Below are positions 46,113 to 57,390 of a DNA stretch of 64,000 bases, one piece after another. Each line of letters opens with the position of its first letter. Position 1 is the stretch's first letter. The DNA is taken from contig JAIUNV010000006.1 of the NCBI GenBank assembly GCA_020161435.1, positions 124,001 through 188,000 on the forward strand. The letters are read 5' to 3'. The position numbers and the translations under genes were made by a program. The DNA is from Bacteroidota bacterium (GTDB lineage: Bacteria > Bacteroidota > Bacteroidia > Chitinophagales > Chitinophagaceae). Below the pieces are notes generated by a model. The model was not told the DNA's origin. It searched no databases and saw only the letters and a program-made list of their open reading frames with translations.

Positions 46113-46120
46113 TATATTTG
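46113..46120 (+). promoter_or_regulatory. proC promoter -7 box
   Basis: TATATTTG fits TAnnTTTG 29 nt before the proC ATG. A TTTG sits 13 bp upstream, closer than the usual 19. Confidence 0.45.
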
Positions 46121-46148
46121 GCCATCACCAATCACAAGCAATCGATTT

Positions 46149-46937
46149 ATGAAAATCGCCATCATCGGCGGCGGCAATCTGGGAGGTTCCATCGCTCAAG
46201 GGCTCGTTAGCAGTGGCTTTTGTAAGCCATCGGCTATCAGCATTACCCGAAGAAATGTACAACAGCTGAAAGCTTTGCAAGAGCAAGGCTGCCAGGTGCT
46301 GAGCGACAATAAAAAAGCCGTACAGCAAAGCGACATCATTATACTGGCCGTAAAGCCGTACAACTACAACGAAGTGTTGGCAGGTTTTAAATCGGTACTC
46401 AATGCCAAAAAACATGTACTGGTTTCTGTTATTACCGGTGTGTGGACGGAGCAGTTGCAAAAAGCTATTGGCAAGCCCGTGCCTGTTATTAGGGCTATGC
46501 CCAACACGGCCATTGCCATACAGCAAAGCATGACCTGCCTGAGCAATGCCGGTGCCGATGCCAAACAACTCAATTATGTACAACAGTTATTTGATCAGCT
46601 GGGCCGCACAGTTGTGATAGATGAAAAACTGATGGATGCCGCCACCGTGCTGGGCGCCTGTGGTACGGCGTATGCATTGCGTTACATTCGTGCCAATATT
46701 CAGGGCGGTATCGAAATTGGTTTTGATGCCAAAACAGCTTCACTCATTGCCGCACAAACGGTATTGGGTGCGGCAGATTTATTGTTGAAAACTGGCAATC
46801 ATCCGGAGCATGAAATTGATAAGGTAACCACGCCCAAAGGTTGCACCATTGTGGGGTTGAATGAAATGGAACATCAGGGTTTCAGCTCATCACTCATTCG
46901 GGGTATCATCACCAGTTATGAAAAAATAGGTAAGTAG
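46149..46937 (+). CDS. proC: Pyrroline-5-carboxylate reductase
   Basis: Catalyses the NAD(P)H-dependent last step of proline synthesis. The 262-aa protein starts at ATG 46149 with the dinucleotide motif MKIAIIGGGNLGGSIAQGL. Family landmarks are VIRAMPNTAIAIQQSMT, the helical dimerisation segment around GACGTAYALRYIRANIQGG, and the C-terminal signature VTTPKGCTIVGLNEMEHQGF. The frame is open upstream to 46056, but that part covers the preceding terminator and is not coding. Confidence 0.95.
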   Translation: MKIAIIGGGNLGGSIAQGLVSSGFCKPSAISITRRNVQQLKALQEQGCQVLSDNKKAVQQSDIIILAVKPYNYNEVLAGFKSVLNAKKHVLVSVITGVWTEQLQKAIGKPVPVIRAMPNTAIAIQQSMTCLSNAGADAKQLNYVQQLFDQLGRTVVIDEKLMDAATVLGACGTAYALRYIRANIQGGIEIGFDAKTASLIAAQTVLGAADLLLKTGNHPEHEIDKVTTPKGCTIVGLNEMEHQGFSSSLIRGIITSYEKIGK

Positions 46938-46959
46938 ACATTCAATCATTCGAACATAA

Positions 46960-46992
46960 AAAAGCGGCGAACAAACTTTGTTCGCCGCTTTT
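46960..46992. terminator. Bidirectional terminator after proC
   Basis: AAAAGCGGCGAACAAA / TTTGTTCGCCGCTTTT, a 16-bp perfect inverted repeat with a 1-nt centre, lies between convergent proC and the hydrolase gene. Confidence 0.9.
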
Positions 46993-47008
46993 CGTACATA
47001 CATGTCCG

Positions 47009-47914
47009 TTACATATTGCTTTTCAAAAAGGCAACGCTTTTGCTAAAAGCTTCATCTCCAAAAGTTTTGTTGTAGCCGGGGTTGCTGGGGTTGGCAAATG
47101 CATGCACTGCATCGTAGCGCAGCAGGCTGAAATTTTTGCCGGCTTCTTTCATGTTGCTGGCAAATGCATCCACAGTTTCATTGGGTATGCTTTTGTCTTG
47201 TGTGCCAAAAATGCCCAACACAGGACACTGAATGCTGGCCAGTTTGGCTTTGTCTTTTTCTGGCGTGCCGTAGTACATAATGCAGGCCTTCATGTTGTTG
47301 CTCGCCATGATGGCTGTTTGCAAACTCATCATACCACCAAAGCACCAGCCTACGCTGTAAACTTCTGCAGCAGGCCCGGCAAAATCCAGTGCTCCTTTGA
47401 TAATGGCTTCTTTGCGGGTATTGCTCAGCGCAGCCCGAATGAGTTTCATGGCACTGTCTGGAGTAGCAGCAATTTTACCATCGTAGAGGTCTACGGCCAA
47501 AACATTTACCTTACCATCCAATGCGGTGTAATATTTGTCTGCTTCTTTTTTAATATGGTCATTGAGCCCCCACCATTCCTGAATTACAATCAGGTATTTA
47601 TTGGTTTTTACTTTGGCATCAATGGCGTACGCCTGGGCAGCTTTGCCATCGGCGGTGCCAAATTCAATCATGCCGCCCAACGCATTTTCGTAGGTAAAAG
47701 CTGCGGGGCTTTGGTGCAGGCCGGCAAATCCCGGGTCATTTACCATGGCCATAAAACGGGCATCTGTATTTTGGATCGGTTCATCGGGGCCACAGCAAAC
47801 CACCGAAGCCGCCACCCGATCGAGTATGGCTTGCGGACTTTCTTCCTTCGGCATAAACACTTGTTGCAACAGGGCGGCAAAAAACAAGGCGCCACTCAGC
47901 AGGAGATATTTCAT
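47009..47914 (-). CDS. Exported dienelactone hydrolase-family protein
   Basis: A 301-aa alpha/beta-hydrolase with an N-terminal hydrophobic leader (MKYLLLSGALFFAALLQQ). The nucleophile elbow is GWCFGG, where cysteine replaces serine as in dienelactone hydrolases. The acid is probably in FGTQDKSIPNE and the histidine in DAVHAFANP. An N-terminal ~60-residue segment with a double cysteine (VVCCGPDEP) precedes the hydrolase domain. Substrate unknown; many such proteins act on esters or lactones in the periplasm. I chose ATG at 47914 because the leader starts there. Confidence 0.85.
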   Translation of the reverse strand: MKYLLLSGALFFAALLQQVFMPKEESPQAILDRVAASVVCCGPDEPIQNTDARFMAMVNDPGFAGLHQSPAAFTYENALGGMIEFGTADGKAAQAYAIDAKVKTNKYLIVIQEWWGLNDHIKKEADKYYTALDGKVNVLAVDLYDGKIAATPDSAMKLIRAALSNTRKEAIIKGALDFAGPAAEVYSVGWCFGGMMSLQTAIMASNNMKACIMYYGTPEKDKAKLASIQCPVLGIFGTQDKSIPNETVDAFASNMKEAGKNFSLLRYDAVHAFANPSNPGYNKTFGDEAFSKSVAFLKSNM

Positions 47915-49883
<1,969 letters not shown>

Positions 49884-49912
49884 ACTGTTGAGCAAACTTT
49901 TACAGCAATAAC

Positions 49913-49939
49913 AACCGGCTTCGGCCGGTTTTCTTTTTA
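49913..49939 (+). terminator. pyrG terminator
   Basis: AACCGGC-TTCG-GCCGGTT, a 7-bp stem capped by a stable UUCG tetraloop, is followed by TTCTTTTT. Confidence 0.9.
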
Positions 49940-49986
49940 CCAAAGGTTAAGGTTTGGGTGGTCATCATTATGTGGGTGTCAGCCGT

Positions 49987-49994
49987 TACCTTTG
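49987..49994 (+). promoter_or_regulatory. yidC promoter -7 box
   Basis: TACCTTTG fits TAnnTTTG, 22 nt before the yidC ATG. No TTTG at the ideal -33 distance. Confidence 0.45.
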
Positions 49995-50016
49995 CCGCTC
50001 ATTTTAATAAACGAAT

Positions 50017-51861
50017 ATGGGATTTGATCGGAATACCGTCATCGGTTTTGCATTACTGGCGGTGTTGTTCATGGGCTACTTCTGGTATGTCAGCAGCAAT
50101 CAGCAAGCAGTTACAGAACTTAAAAAACGGCAGGAAGACAGTATTGCTGCGCTGAAGCCAAAAGTTGATACCGCTCAGTGGAAAGCCGACAGTGTTCGCA
50201 TGGCACAAATGAGGGATTCCGTTTCCGCAGGTGCTTTTGCTGCAGCCGGCAGCAGAGATAGTTTGGTAGTGGTAGAAAACGATGTTATCAAAGCCAGCTT
50301 TAGCAGCAAGGGCGGTTGGGTACGTGCCGTTGAACTCAAAAAGTTTGCCGGACCCAATGGCAAGCCTGTACAAATGGGCGGTACTGCCGATGAGTCGTTC
50401 GGTTACGCCATCAATACATTGCCCGGGCAGTCTACCGAAAGCAACAAACTTTATTTTGGTCAGGTAGCGGTTCGTAAAAATGCCGACAGCAGCGAAACAG
50501 TAGCATTTACTGCCAGCAGCGCTACCAATACCAGTATTACCCATAAGTTCACCATTCGCCCCGGCGATTACCGCATCAAAGCAGAGATTGTACTGAATGG
50601 AGCCAATCAGTTGGTGTCGAACCAAACGCTCAATCTACAGTGGAACACTGTGGCACACCGCCAGCAAGCACAAGCAGATTATGAAAGAACACAAACCCGC
50701 CTGGTGTATCAAACCGAGGGTGAGTACGACTATACGAGTGCCATGCAAGGAGCCAGTGAAGCCTTGGAACTGCCGGCCCAGTGGTTTGGTTTGAAGCAGC
50801 AGTTTTTTAATAGCACTATACTGGCCAGTCAACCACTAAAAAATGTAAAAGCAGATGTGGTAGTTCCTGCCGAAGGCCAGGACAGCAACACCGTGGCTAC
50901 TATGAAAATGACGGCGCAGGCATCGGTGCCAGCCGGTGCTACAGCTACCATTCCGCTGGAAATATATTATGGCCCGAACGATTACGAAGTGCTCAAAGCT
51001 TACGATAATGGCATGCACAATATTGTAGACCTTGGCAGTGGTGTATTTGCTTTTGTAAAATGGATCAACCGCTGGCTCATTTTGCCGGTGTTCGACTTTT
51101 TGGGCAGCACCATGGGCGGCTACGGTGGTTGGACTATTTTGCTCCTCACCATTTTTATCCGTTTGCTCATAGTACCGCTTACCTACAGCAGCTACCTGAG
51201 TGGTGCCAAAATGAAAGCCCTCCGCCCCGAGATTGATGCCATGAAAGCCCGCCTCAATGGCGATCAGCAGGCCATCAGCATGGAGCAAATGAAGCTCTTC
51301 CGCGAAGCCGGTGTAAACCCGCTGGGTGGTTGTATTCCGGCCCTGTTTCAAATTCCCATCTTCTTTGCGCTGTACAGCTTTTTCAACAGCAATATCGACA
51401 TGCGGGGCATTCCCTTTTTGTGGGCCAGCGATTTAAGTAGCTATGATTCTGTACTTAATATGGGCTTCAGTATTCCTTTTTACGGAGCACATGTAAGCTT
51501 GTTTACCATTACAGCTACCATCACCAGTCTGCTCATCAGTATTTATAGTATGAGCACCACGCCCGATACCGGCAACCCCATGATGAAGTACATGCCCTAC
51601 ATCTTCCCGTTCATGATGTTGTTCATCTTCAATAAGCTGCCCTCGGCCCTTACCTGGTACTATACCGTGTCCAACGTTATTACGCTTATTCTGCAATTTG
51701 TGATTCAGAATTATGTTATCAATCACGATAAAATTTTGGCACAAATAGCCGCCAATAAAGCCAAGCCCAAAAAGCAATCGAAGTGGCAGGAACGCTTAGC
51801 CAGCATGCAGGAAGCGCAGCAAAAAATGGAAGAAATGAAGAAAAAACAGGGTAAAAAATAA
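50017..51861 (+). CDS. yidC: Membrane protein insertase YidC
   Basis: Inserts and folds inner-membrane proteins alone or with SecYEG. The 614-aa protein has TM1 at residues ~8-24, a large periplasmic domain (~25-350) and the conserved insertase core with TM segments from about residue 365 (WTILLLTIFIRLLIVPLTYSSYLSGAKMKALRPEIDAM spans 38 residues there, with its hydrophilic-groove arginine in FIRLL). GCIPALFQIPIFFALYSFF is typical. The C-terminus is lysine-rich, which may aid ribosome contact. Length and architecture match other Gram-negative YidC proteins. Confidence 0.97.
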   Translation: MGFDRNTVIGFALLAVLFMGYFWYVSSNQQAVTELKKRQEDSIAALKPKVDTAQWKADSVRMAQMRDSVSAGAFAAAGSRDSLVVVENDVIKASFSSKGGWVRAVELKKFAGPNGKPVQMGGTADESFGYAINTLPGQSTESNKLYFGQVAVRKNADSSETVAFTASSATNTSITHKFTIRPGDYRIKAEIVLNGANQLVSNQTLNLQWNTVAHRQQAQADYERTQTRLVYQTEGEYDYTSAMQGASEALELPAQWFGLKQQFFNSTILASQPLKNVKADVVVPAEGQDSNTVATMKMTAQASVPAGATATIPLEIYYGPNDYEVLKAYDNGMHNIVDLGSGVFAFVKWINRWLILPVFDFLGSTMGGYGGWTILLLTIFIRLLIVPLTYSSYLSGAKMKALRPEIDAMKARLNGDQQAISMEQMKLFREAGVNPLGGCIPALFQIPIFFALYSFFNSNIDMRGIPFLWASDLSSYDSVLNMGFSIPFYGAHVSLFTITATITSLLISIYSMSTTPDTGNPMMKYMPYIFPFMMLFIFNKLPSALTWYYTVSNVITLILQFVIQNYVINHDKILAQIAANKAKPKKQSKWQERLASMQEAQQKMEEMKKKQGKK

Positions 51862-51880
51862 ACCTGTTCTACAAATAGGA

Positions 51881-51917
51881 AAGCCGCAGCGGGTAGTATA
51901 CTTGCTGCGGCTTTTTC
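51881..51917 (+). terminator. yidC terminator
   Basis: Stem AAGCCGCAGC / GCTGCGGCTT with a 13-nt loop is followed by TTTCTT. Confidence 0.85.
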
Positions 51918-51992
51918 TTGATAGCATGTTAATTGGCAAGATGCCGTTTTACATTTTCCCTAATTTGCTGTCTACTTGTATAAATACTATTC

Positions 51993-52631
51993 ATGAAAAA
52001 GTACCTAACCTTGGGATTGGCTCTGATGTGTACACAAATACTGTGGGCGCAAAAAGTAATGACCGAAGGCGTTGTTCAATATTCTGTATCGGTGTTGAAA
52101 GGTGGCGATAATCCTTCAGTAGCCAGCGCTTTCAACGGCGCTACGCAAACCCTGCTTGTAAAATCAAACAAAGCCAAGCTCGATTTTAAAAGCCCGCTGC
52201 GCAGCCAAAGTACCGTGTACGATGCACAATCAGGCAATGGCTTTATTATTAAACAAAGCGGCAACGAAAAATACCTGCTGGAACTGGCGGGGGCCAACTG
52301 GAAAAAGTACCACAAAAGGTATGATGGCATTGTATTTACTAAAGAAGAAACGCTGAAGCAAATAGCCGGATACACCTGTAAAAAAGCTACCGGTAAAATG
52401 GCCGATGGCAGCGAAGTGGTTGTCTATTATTGCACCGACCTTACCATGATGGCCCACGGCTACGACCCTCTGTTTGTCAGCCTGCCGGGGCTGGTGTTGG
52501 AATACGAAATCACCAATCCCAATGGTGTTACAGTAAGCTATCAGGCCCAAAGTGTACAAATGACCATGGTAAATGCGGCACAATTTGAAATGCCTAAGTC
52601 GGGGGTAAAACTGCTGACATTTGAACAGTAA
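51993..52631 (+). CDS. Exported GLPGLI/DUF4412-like protein
   Basis: A 212-aa protein with a signal peptide (ends TQILWAQK) and a beta-rich body. The late segment SLPGLVLEYEITNPNG resembles the GLPGLI motif of a Bacteroidota family of unknown function. TCKKATGKMADGSEVVVYYC is the typical preceding strand pair. It is probably periplasmic or outer-membrane attached and stands alone after yidC. Confidence 0.75.
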   Translation: MKKYLTLGLALMCTQILWAQKVMTEGVVQYSVSVLKGGDNPSVASAFNGATQTLLVKSNKAKLDFKSPLRSQSTVYDAQSGNGFIIKQSGNEKYLLELAGANWKKYHKRYDGIVFTKEETLKQIAGYTCKKATGKMADGSEVVVYYCTDLTMMAHGYDPLFVSLPGLVLEYEITNPNGVTVSYQAQSVQMTMVNAAQFEMPKSGVKLLTFEQ

Positions 52632-52653
52632 TTCAATTAACTGCACCTCATAA

Positions 52654-52679
52654 AAAAAGACCGCAACAGCGGTCTTTTT
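52654..52679. terminator. Bidirectional terminator
   Basis: AAAAAGACCGC-AACA-GCGGTCTTTTT, an 11-bp stem, lies between convergent genes. Its right arm overlaps the stop codon of the 117-aa gene. Confidence 0.9.
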
Positions 52680-53031
52680 AATTTCTTACTGGTTCTGGTG
52701 TTTTAAACTTCGGCACCGAAACCTTATGTTGATAAGGATAAATGAATGTTGTGTTTCCTCTTTGGTAAGTAATAATAGACTGCAGCGTAGTGGATTGCGG
52801 CGTTTTAATTACCTGATTGAAACTGCCTTTGTACTGCACTCCGGGCTGAAGGGTGAACTGGCGCTGGAAGTTTGTTTTTGTATCAAACGTCTTGAATTTC
52901 AATACATAGCCTTTTTTCTCTTTGCTTCCGCCCTTGGCAGCGTACAAATGAAACTGAGAGCAAACAGCCATGCCCAACAGTAAAACTGCTGAGAGTGCAA
53001 AGCTGCTGGTAATATTTAGTTTCAGGCGCAT
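52678..53031 (-). CDS. Small exported protein of unknown function
   Basis: A 117-aa protein with a signal peptide-like leader (ITSSFALSAVLLLGMAVCSQ) containing a cysteine. It is followed by a basic stretch (GGSKEKKG) and a short beta-rich domain (YVLKFKTFDTKTNFQRQFTL). I do not recognise a family. Its stop codon lies inside the shared terminator. It is divergent from the TPR gene at 53184. Confidence 0.7.
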   Translation of the reverse strand: MRLKLNITSSFALSAVLLLGMAVCSQFHLYAAKGGSKEKKGYVLKFKTFDTKTNFQRQFTLQPGVQYKGSFNQVIKTPQSTTLQSIITYQRGNTTFIYPYQHKVSVPKFKTPEPVRN

Positions 53032-53183
53032 TTCGGCAAAAGTAAGTGAAAAGTTAGCAATATGTCAATTAACATAACGTCACCCGCTGGAAATTGTTGT
53101 GAGAAAGTGGATAAAACTGAAATTAGGCCGCTGAATATTATAAAGGCTTACCTGTAGCTTTAAAACAACTTACTTCAACCCCT

Positions 53184-54608
53184 ATGGCCAATTTTTCCAG
53201 CCGTCGAGAACGAGAAGAAATGCAGGAACTGCTGAAGGCATACAACAACCTTAAGCTGGGCCGGGCTGCCTCATTTTTAGAAGAGGAGGATTTCGAACGC
53301 ATCATCAATTATTTCGACGACCAGGAAAATGTACCCGCAGCGCTGGAAGCCGCCAGCATTGGCCTCGAACATTTTCCTTTTGCCGCACCGCTCATGTTTC
53401 GCAAGGCCGATTTTCTGATAGCCGAGCAGCGGGTGGAAGAAGCACTGGAAGTGCTGGAAAAAGCGGAGTTGTACGATGCCAACGACATCTCTTTGTACAT
53501 ATTGAAAACAGATGCGTATCTGGCACTGGAGCAGCCCGAAAAAGCAGCCCGACTGCTGGAGGAAAGTCTGGCATTATTCAGTGGCGAAGAACGAATTGAA
53601 TTGTTGTTTGAACTGGCTGATGTGTACGATGATTATGAAGATTTTCAAAAGGTGTTCGACTGTTTGAAGTTGATACTCGAAGAGGATCCTAACAATGAAG
53701 AGGCCCTGCTCAAAATTTGCTTCTGGGCCGACTTTACCGGCCGCAGCGAAGAAAGCATTCGCCTGCACCAATGGATTACCGATGAGCATCCTTTTAATGA
53801 ACTGGCATGGTTCAATTTGGCAGCTGCCTATCAAGGGCTAAAACTCTACGAAAAAGCCATCGACGCTTATCAATATGCGCTGGCTATTGATGATAAACTG
53901 GACATTGCTTATCGCAATATGGGCGATGCCTATATCCGCATTCGCAAATACAAGGATGCCATTGAGAGTTTAGAAAAAGTGCTGGAGCTAAGCAGACCTG
54001 AAGATGTAATTTATGAAGCCATCGGCCACTGCTACCACAAGCTCGGCAACTTTCCACTGGCCCGTTTCAACTATCGCAAAGCCAGTCACATCAATGCCGA
54101 TGATACCCGTATTCACTACAAAATAGCCATCACTTATTACCGCGAATCGAAGTTTGATAAAGCCATCCGGCAAATGGATTCGGTGATGCGTATTCATCGC
54201 AACCAGCCCGATTTTAATCTGCTGCTGGGCGATTGCTATTTGCAACTTGATAAGCTGAAAGAAGCGGCGCAACACTATGCAGCCGTAGTAAAAGCCAAAC
54301 CCAAAAACCTGCGTGGTCAGGAGGCATTAATTGGTGTGCTGCTGCAGGGAGAATTTTTTGAAGAAGCACTGTCACAAAGCCGGGCGGCCTATGAATTAAC
54401 GAAGGGCAATGCACAGTTTTTATACAGTGCCAGTGCGGCGCTTTTTGGTTTGGGTAAAACAAAAGAAGCCCTGCTTGAATTAGAAAACGCTTTATCCGTT
54501 CACCCACAGGGGTTTAAAAAAATGACCGATCTGGTGCCGGGTTTATTGCAAATGAATAAGGTGATAGATCTGGCAAATACCTATCTCAAGAAAAAAGGGA
54601 AACGCTAA
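53184..54608 (+). CDS. TPR-repeat protein
   Basis: A 474-aa protein made almost entirely of tetratricopeptide helices (e.g. AWFNLAAAYQGLKLYEKAID and AYRNMGDAYIRIRKYKDAIE), about 11-12 units. It has no signal peptide or membrane segment, so it is probably a cytoplasmic scaffold. It has a strongly acidic N-terminal part. It lies 132 bp before the ComA-like gene in the same direction and may be cotranscribed with it and aroE. Confidence 0.88.
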   Translation: MANFSSRREREEMQELLKAYNNLKLGRAASFLEEEDFERIINYFDDQENVPAALEAASIGLEHFPFAAPLMFRKADFLIAEQRVEEALEVLEKAELYDANDISLYILKTDAYLALEQPEKAARLLEESLALFSGEERIELLFELADVYDDYEDFQKVFDCLKLILEEDPNNEEALLKICFWADFTGRSEESIRLHQWITDEHPFNELAWFNLAAAYQGLKLYEKAIDAYQYALAIDDKLDIAYRNMGDAYIRIRKYKDAIESLEKVLELSRPEDVIYEAIGHCYHKLGNFPLARFNYRKASHINADDTRIHYKIAITYYRESKFDKAIRQMDSVMRIHRNQPDFNLLLGDCYLQLDKLKEAAQHYAAVVKAKPKNLRGQEALIGVLLQGEFFEEALSQSRAAYELTKGNAQFLYSASAALFGLGKTKEALLELENALSVHPQGFKKMTDLVPGLLQMNKVIDLANTYLKKKGKR

Positions 54609-54740
54609 ATGAGGCTGCATTCTAACGCATATTTCATTCGTTATGGGGGCATTGTTGTGTGCATAAACCCTGATGATTGTCATGCGGCCGCACCCCGTTT
54701 TTGGCTTAGGTTTGCAGCCGTTCAAATTAAAACAACCAGT

Positions 54741-55511
54741 ATGAATTTTACCCTTTCACAAATGCCCGACCGGTTTGTAAAACCTCGTTGCTGCGGCATT
54801 ACCATGGTCATGGACAAGGGCCTGAGTATAGAAGAAGTGAAAAACTTTATGAGTGTTGCCTACCCGCATGTAGATGTGGTGAAACTCGGTTTTGGCACTT
54901 CGTACGTTACACCTGATTTGCGCAAGAAAATTGAAACCTATAAGTCTTACGATATCCCTGTTTACTTTGGTGGTACGCTGTTCGAAGCATTTGCCATTCG
55001 CAATCAGTTCGAGGATTACATTTCAGTCATTAAAGATTATGGTATCGATTGGATTGAAGTTTCTGATGGTAGCATTACCATTCCGCATGCTGAAAAATGC
55101 GGTTACATTGAAAAGCTCACCAAGCATGGCAAAGTGCTGAGCGAAGTGGGTAGCAAAGATGCTGCTCATATCATTCCTCCGTACAAGTGGATTGAACTGA
55201 TGCGGGCCGAACTCGAAGCTGGCAGCAGCTATGTAATTGCTGAAGCCCGTGAGGCTGGTAACGTAGGCATTTACCGCGGCAGTGGCGAAGTACGTGAAGG
55301 TTTGGTGCAGGAAATTTTGACACAGATTCCTGCCGAAAAAATCATTTGGGAAGCGCCGCAAAAAGCACAGCAATTATACTTCCTCGAACTTATTGGCTGC
55401 AACGTAAACCTCGGCAATATTGCGCCTTCTGAAGTAATTCCTTTGGAAGCCATGCGGATTGGTTTGCGGGGCGATACTTTTAACCTCTACCTCGATAAGG
55501 AAAAAGCCTGA
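54741..55511 (+). CDS. ComA-family phosphosulfolactate synthase-like protein
   Basis: A 256-aa TIM-barrel protein of the ComA family (PF02679), which adds sulfite to phosphoenolpyruvate to give (2R)-phospho-3-sulfolactate. Signatures are VVKLGFGTSYVTPDLRKKIE, PVYFGGTLFEAFAIRNQF, WIEVSDGSITIPHAEK and IWEAPQKAQQLYFLELIGCN. I chose ATG at 54741, since the upstream open part reads as leader. In Bacteroidota this enzyme could feed sulfonate or sulfonolipid chemistry (inference). Its TGA overlaps the aroE ATG by one base (TGATG), so the two are translationally coupled. Confidence 0.85.
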   Translation: MNFTLSQMPDRFVKPRCCGITMVMDKGLSIEEVKNFMSVAYPHVDVVKLGFGTSYVTPDLRKKIETYKSYDIPVYFGGTLFEAFAIRNQFEDYISVIKDYGIDWIEVSDGSITIPHAEKCGYIEKLTKHGKVLSEVGSKDAAHIIPPYKWIELMRAELEAGSSYVIAEAREAGNVGIYRGSGEVREGLVQEILTQIPAEKIIWEAPQKAQQLYFLELIGCNVNLGNIAPSEVIPLEAMRIGLRGDTFNLYLDKEKA

Positions 55512-56248
55512 TGCGCCTGTTCGGACTAATTGGTTATCCACTGTCACATTCCTTCTCCAAAAATTATTTCACCCGCAAGTTTGAAATAGAAAGGAGAATA
55601 GATTGCCGCTACGAACTATTTCCAATTTCCAGTATTGGCAAGTTGCCAGAGTTGTTGCAAAATCACCCGGAGCTGGAAGGTTTGAATGTAACCATTCCGT
55701 ACAAGCAGGAAGTGCTGCAATACCTGCACGATACCAGTGGATTGCCTGCTGCCTTGCAGGCATGCAACTGCATTCGCATACGGCAAGGCAGGCTGAAAGG
55801 TTTTAATACCGATTACATTGGATTTGAAAATAGTTTGCAGCCTTTGCTGCAACAGCAGCACGTAAAGGCATTGGTATTGGGCAATGGTGGTGCATCAAAA
55901 GCGGTGATGTATGTGCTGAGCAAATTGGGCATTGCTTTCGAAGTAGTGAGCCGCAAATTGCATGATGGATCTACACTCACTTACGACCGGCTGACGCCTG
56001 AAGTAGTGCATTCACATCCGCTCATCATCAATACAACACCGTTGGGTACATACCCGAATGTGTTGGAAAAGCCTGTGATTCCTTACGATGCGGTGGGTGC
56101 AAACCATTTATTGTACGATTTGGTGTACAACCCCGAGCAAACGCAGTTTATGAAAGAAGGAGCCATTCGTGGTGCTGCTACCAAAAATGGCTACGACATG
56201 CTCGTAGGTCAGGCAGAAGCTGCCTGGCGCATTTGGAATGAACCATAA
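55511..56248 (+). CDS. aroE: Shikimate dehydrogenase
   Basis: Reduces 3-dehydroshikimate to shikimate with NADPH in aromatic amino acid synthesis. The 245-aa protein has the substrate motif IGYPLSHSFSKNYF, the catalytic Lys in LNVTIPYKQEV, NTDYIGFE with the conserved Asp, the nucleotide motif LGNGGASKAV and the C-terminal NGYDMLVGQAEAAWRIW. It is slightly shorter than E. coli AroE but complete. It is coupled to the upstream ComA-like gene by TGATG. Confidence 0.94.
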   Translation: MRLFGLIGYPLSHSFSKNYFTRKFEIERRIDCRYELFPISSIGKLPELLQNHPELEGLNVTIPYKQEVLQYLHDTSGLPAALQACNCIRIRQGRLKGFNTDYIGFENSLQPLLQQQHVKALVLGNGGASKAVMYVLSKLGIAFEVVSRKLHDGSTLTYDRLTPEVVHSHPLIINTTPLGTYPNVLEKPVIPYDAVGANHLLYDLVYNPEQTQFMKEGAIRGAATKNGYDMLVGQAEAAWRIWNEP

Positions 56249-56265
56249 TGCCCTGAAGTAAAAAA

Positions 56266-56697
56266 TTAACCAATCAATTTGGCCTTCAATTCTGCGGAGA
56301 TGGGGGCCATTTTTTGTGCCTGAAAATCAAACAGCACCATGCCTGTTTTGCCCAGTGCAGCAATCTTCGGCTGGCCATTGCGCTGCACGGTAAGGCGGTA
56401 ATACACATCAAAACCAACACTGGAGAAATCGTCGAGGCCGACTTCAACTTTTACTACATCGCCATACTTTAATTGCGCCTTGTATTCTACACAGGCATCG
56501 GCCATAATCAGTCCAAATCCTTCTACATTCATTTCCGAATAGCCCCTCGACATCAGGTACAACATTCTTGCATCATGCATGATAGACAGGAAGGAATCGT
56601 TGCCTACATGGTCGGCATAATTGAGGTCGCTGATGCGAACGGGTATATCCACACTAAAAGGGTAGTGGCTCAGTTGCGGAATTTTAATACGGGGCAT
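56266..56697 (-). CDS. Hotdog-fold acyl-CoA thioesterase
   Basis: A 143-aa enzyme of the 4-hydroxybenzoyl-CoA thioesterase/YbgC type. The landmark is RISDLNYADHVGNDSFLSIM, with an Asp in the active-site region and the helix ARMLYLMSRGY. It probably hydrolyses acyl-CoA. I chose ATG at 56697 over a TTG at 56706. It starts 10 nt after the rdgB stop and so is likely in an operon with it. Confidence 0.88.
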   Translation of the reverse strand: MPRIKIPQLSHYPFSVDIPVRISDLNYADHVGNDSFLSIMHDARMLYLMSRGYSEMNVEGFGLIMADACVEYKAQLKYGDVVKVEVGLDDFSSVGFDVYYRLTVQRNGQPKIAALGKTGMVLFDFQAQKMAPISAELKAKLIG

Positions 56698-56706
56698 AAC
56701 AGGCAA

Positions 56707-57282
56707 TTACAGATGAGCTAAAAATTCGAACAATTTGGCCACGGCTTTTGCACGGTGGCTATACTGATTTTTTTCTTCCAAGGTCATTTGCGCAAAGCTG
56801 CGCTTGTCGCCATCGGGCACAAATACAGGGTCGTAACCAAAGCCGCCGGAACCTTGCACTGCTGTGGTTATTTGTCCTTCACAAATGCCTTCAAACAAAT
56901 GTTCTTCGCCTTTCCAGCGGAGTGAAATAACGGTACGAAAACGGGCTTTTCTGTTGGCTTCACCTTGCATTTTTTGCAATAGCAGAGTCACATTATCTGC
57001 AAAGCTGGCTTTTTCGCCGGCATAGCGGGCACTGCGTACGCCGGGGGCTCCATGCAGTGCATCAACTTCCAGTCCGGTGTCTTCGCTAAAACAATCTTTT
57101 CCCGTAAGGGCCAATATCACCCCCGACTTTTCGCTGGCATTGCCCTGGAGTGTGTCGTGCGGTTCAGGAATGTCTTGCACAATGCCTGCTTCCTTTAGCG
57201 ATAATACCTGAATACCAAAAGGAATGGCCTGTTGTATTTCGGCTACTTTATGGGCATTGTTGGTGGCGAAAATGAGTTGCAT
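56707..57282 (-). CDS. rdgB: dITP/XTP pyrophosphatase
   Basis: Removes non-canonical purine nucleotides (dITP, XTP) from the pool. The 191-aa protein starts MQLIFATNNAHKVAEIQQAI and carries the metal and catalytic segment SEDTGLEVDALHGAPGVRSA and the base-binding GSGGFGYDPVFVPDG. It is complete and of normal length, and is followed immediately by the thioesterase gene. Confidence 0.95.
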   Translation of the reverse strand: MQLIFATNNAHKVAEIQQAIPFGIQVLSLKEAGIVQDIPEPHDTLQGNASEKSGVILALTGKDCFSEDTGLEVDALHGAPGVRSARYAGEKASFADNVTLLLQKMQGEANRKARFRTVISLRWKGEEHLFEGICEGQITTAVQGSGGFGYDPVFVPDGDKRSFAQMTLEEKNQYSHRAKAVAKLFEFLAHL

Positions 57283-57390
57283 GAAAACGGCTGGTTCTTT
57301 AAAATGACTGCTGAAAATTTACAAAACAATATTTGAGGTAACGGGAGTAACGTTTACAGGTTTATGTAATGTCTCAAGTCTTTTCATTCG

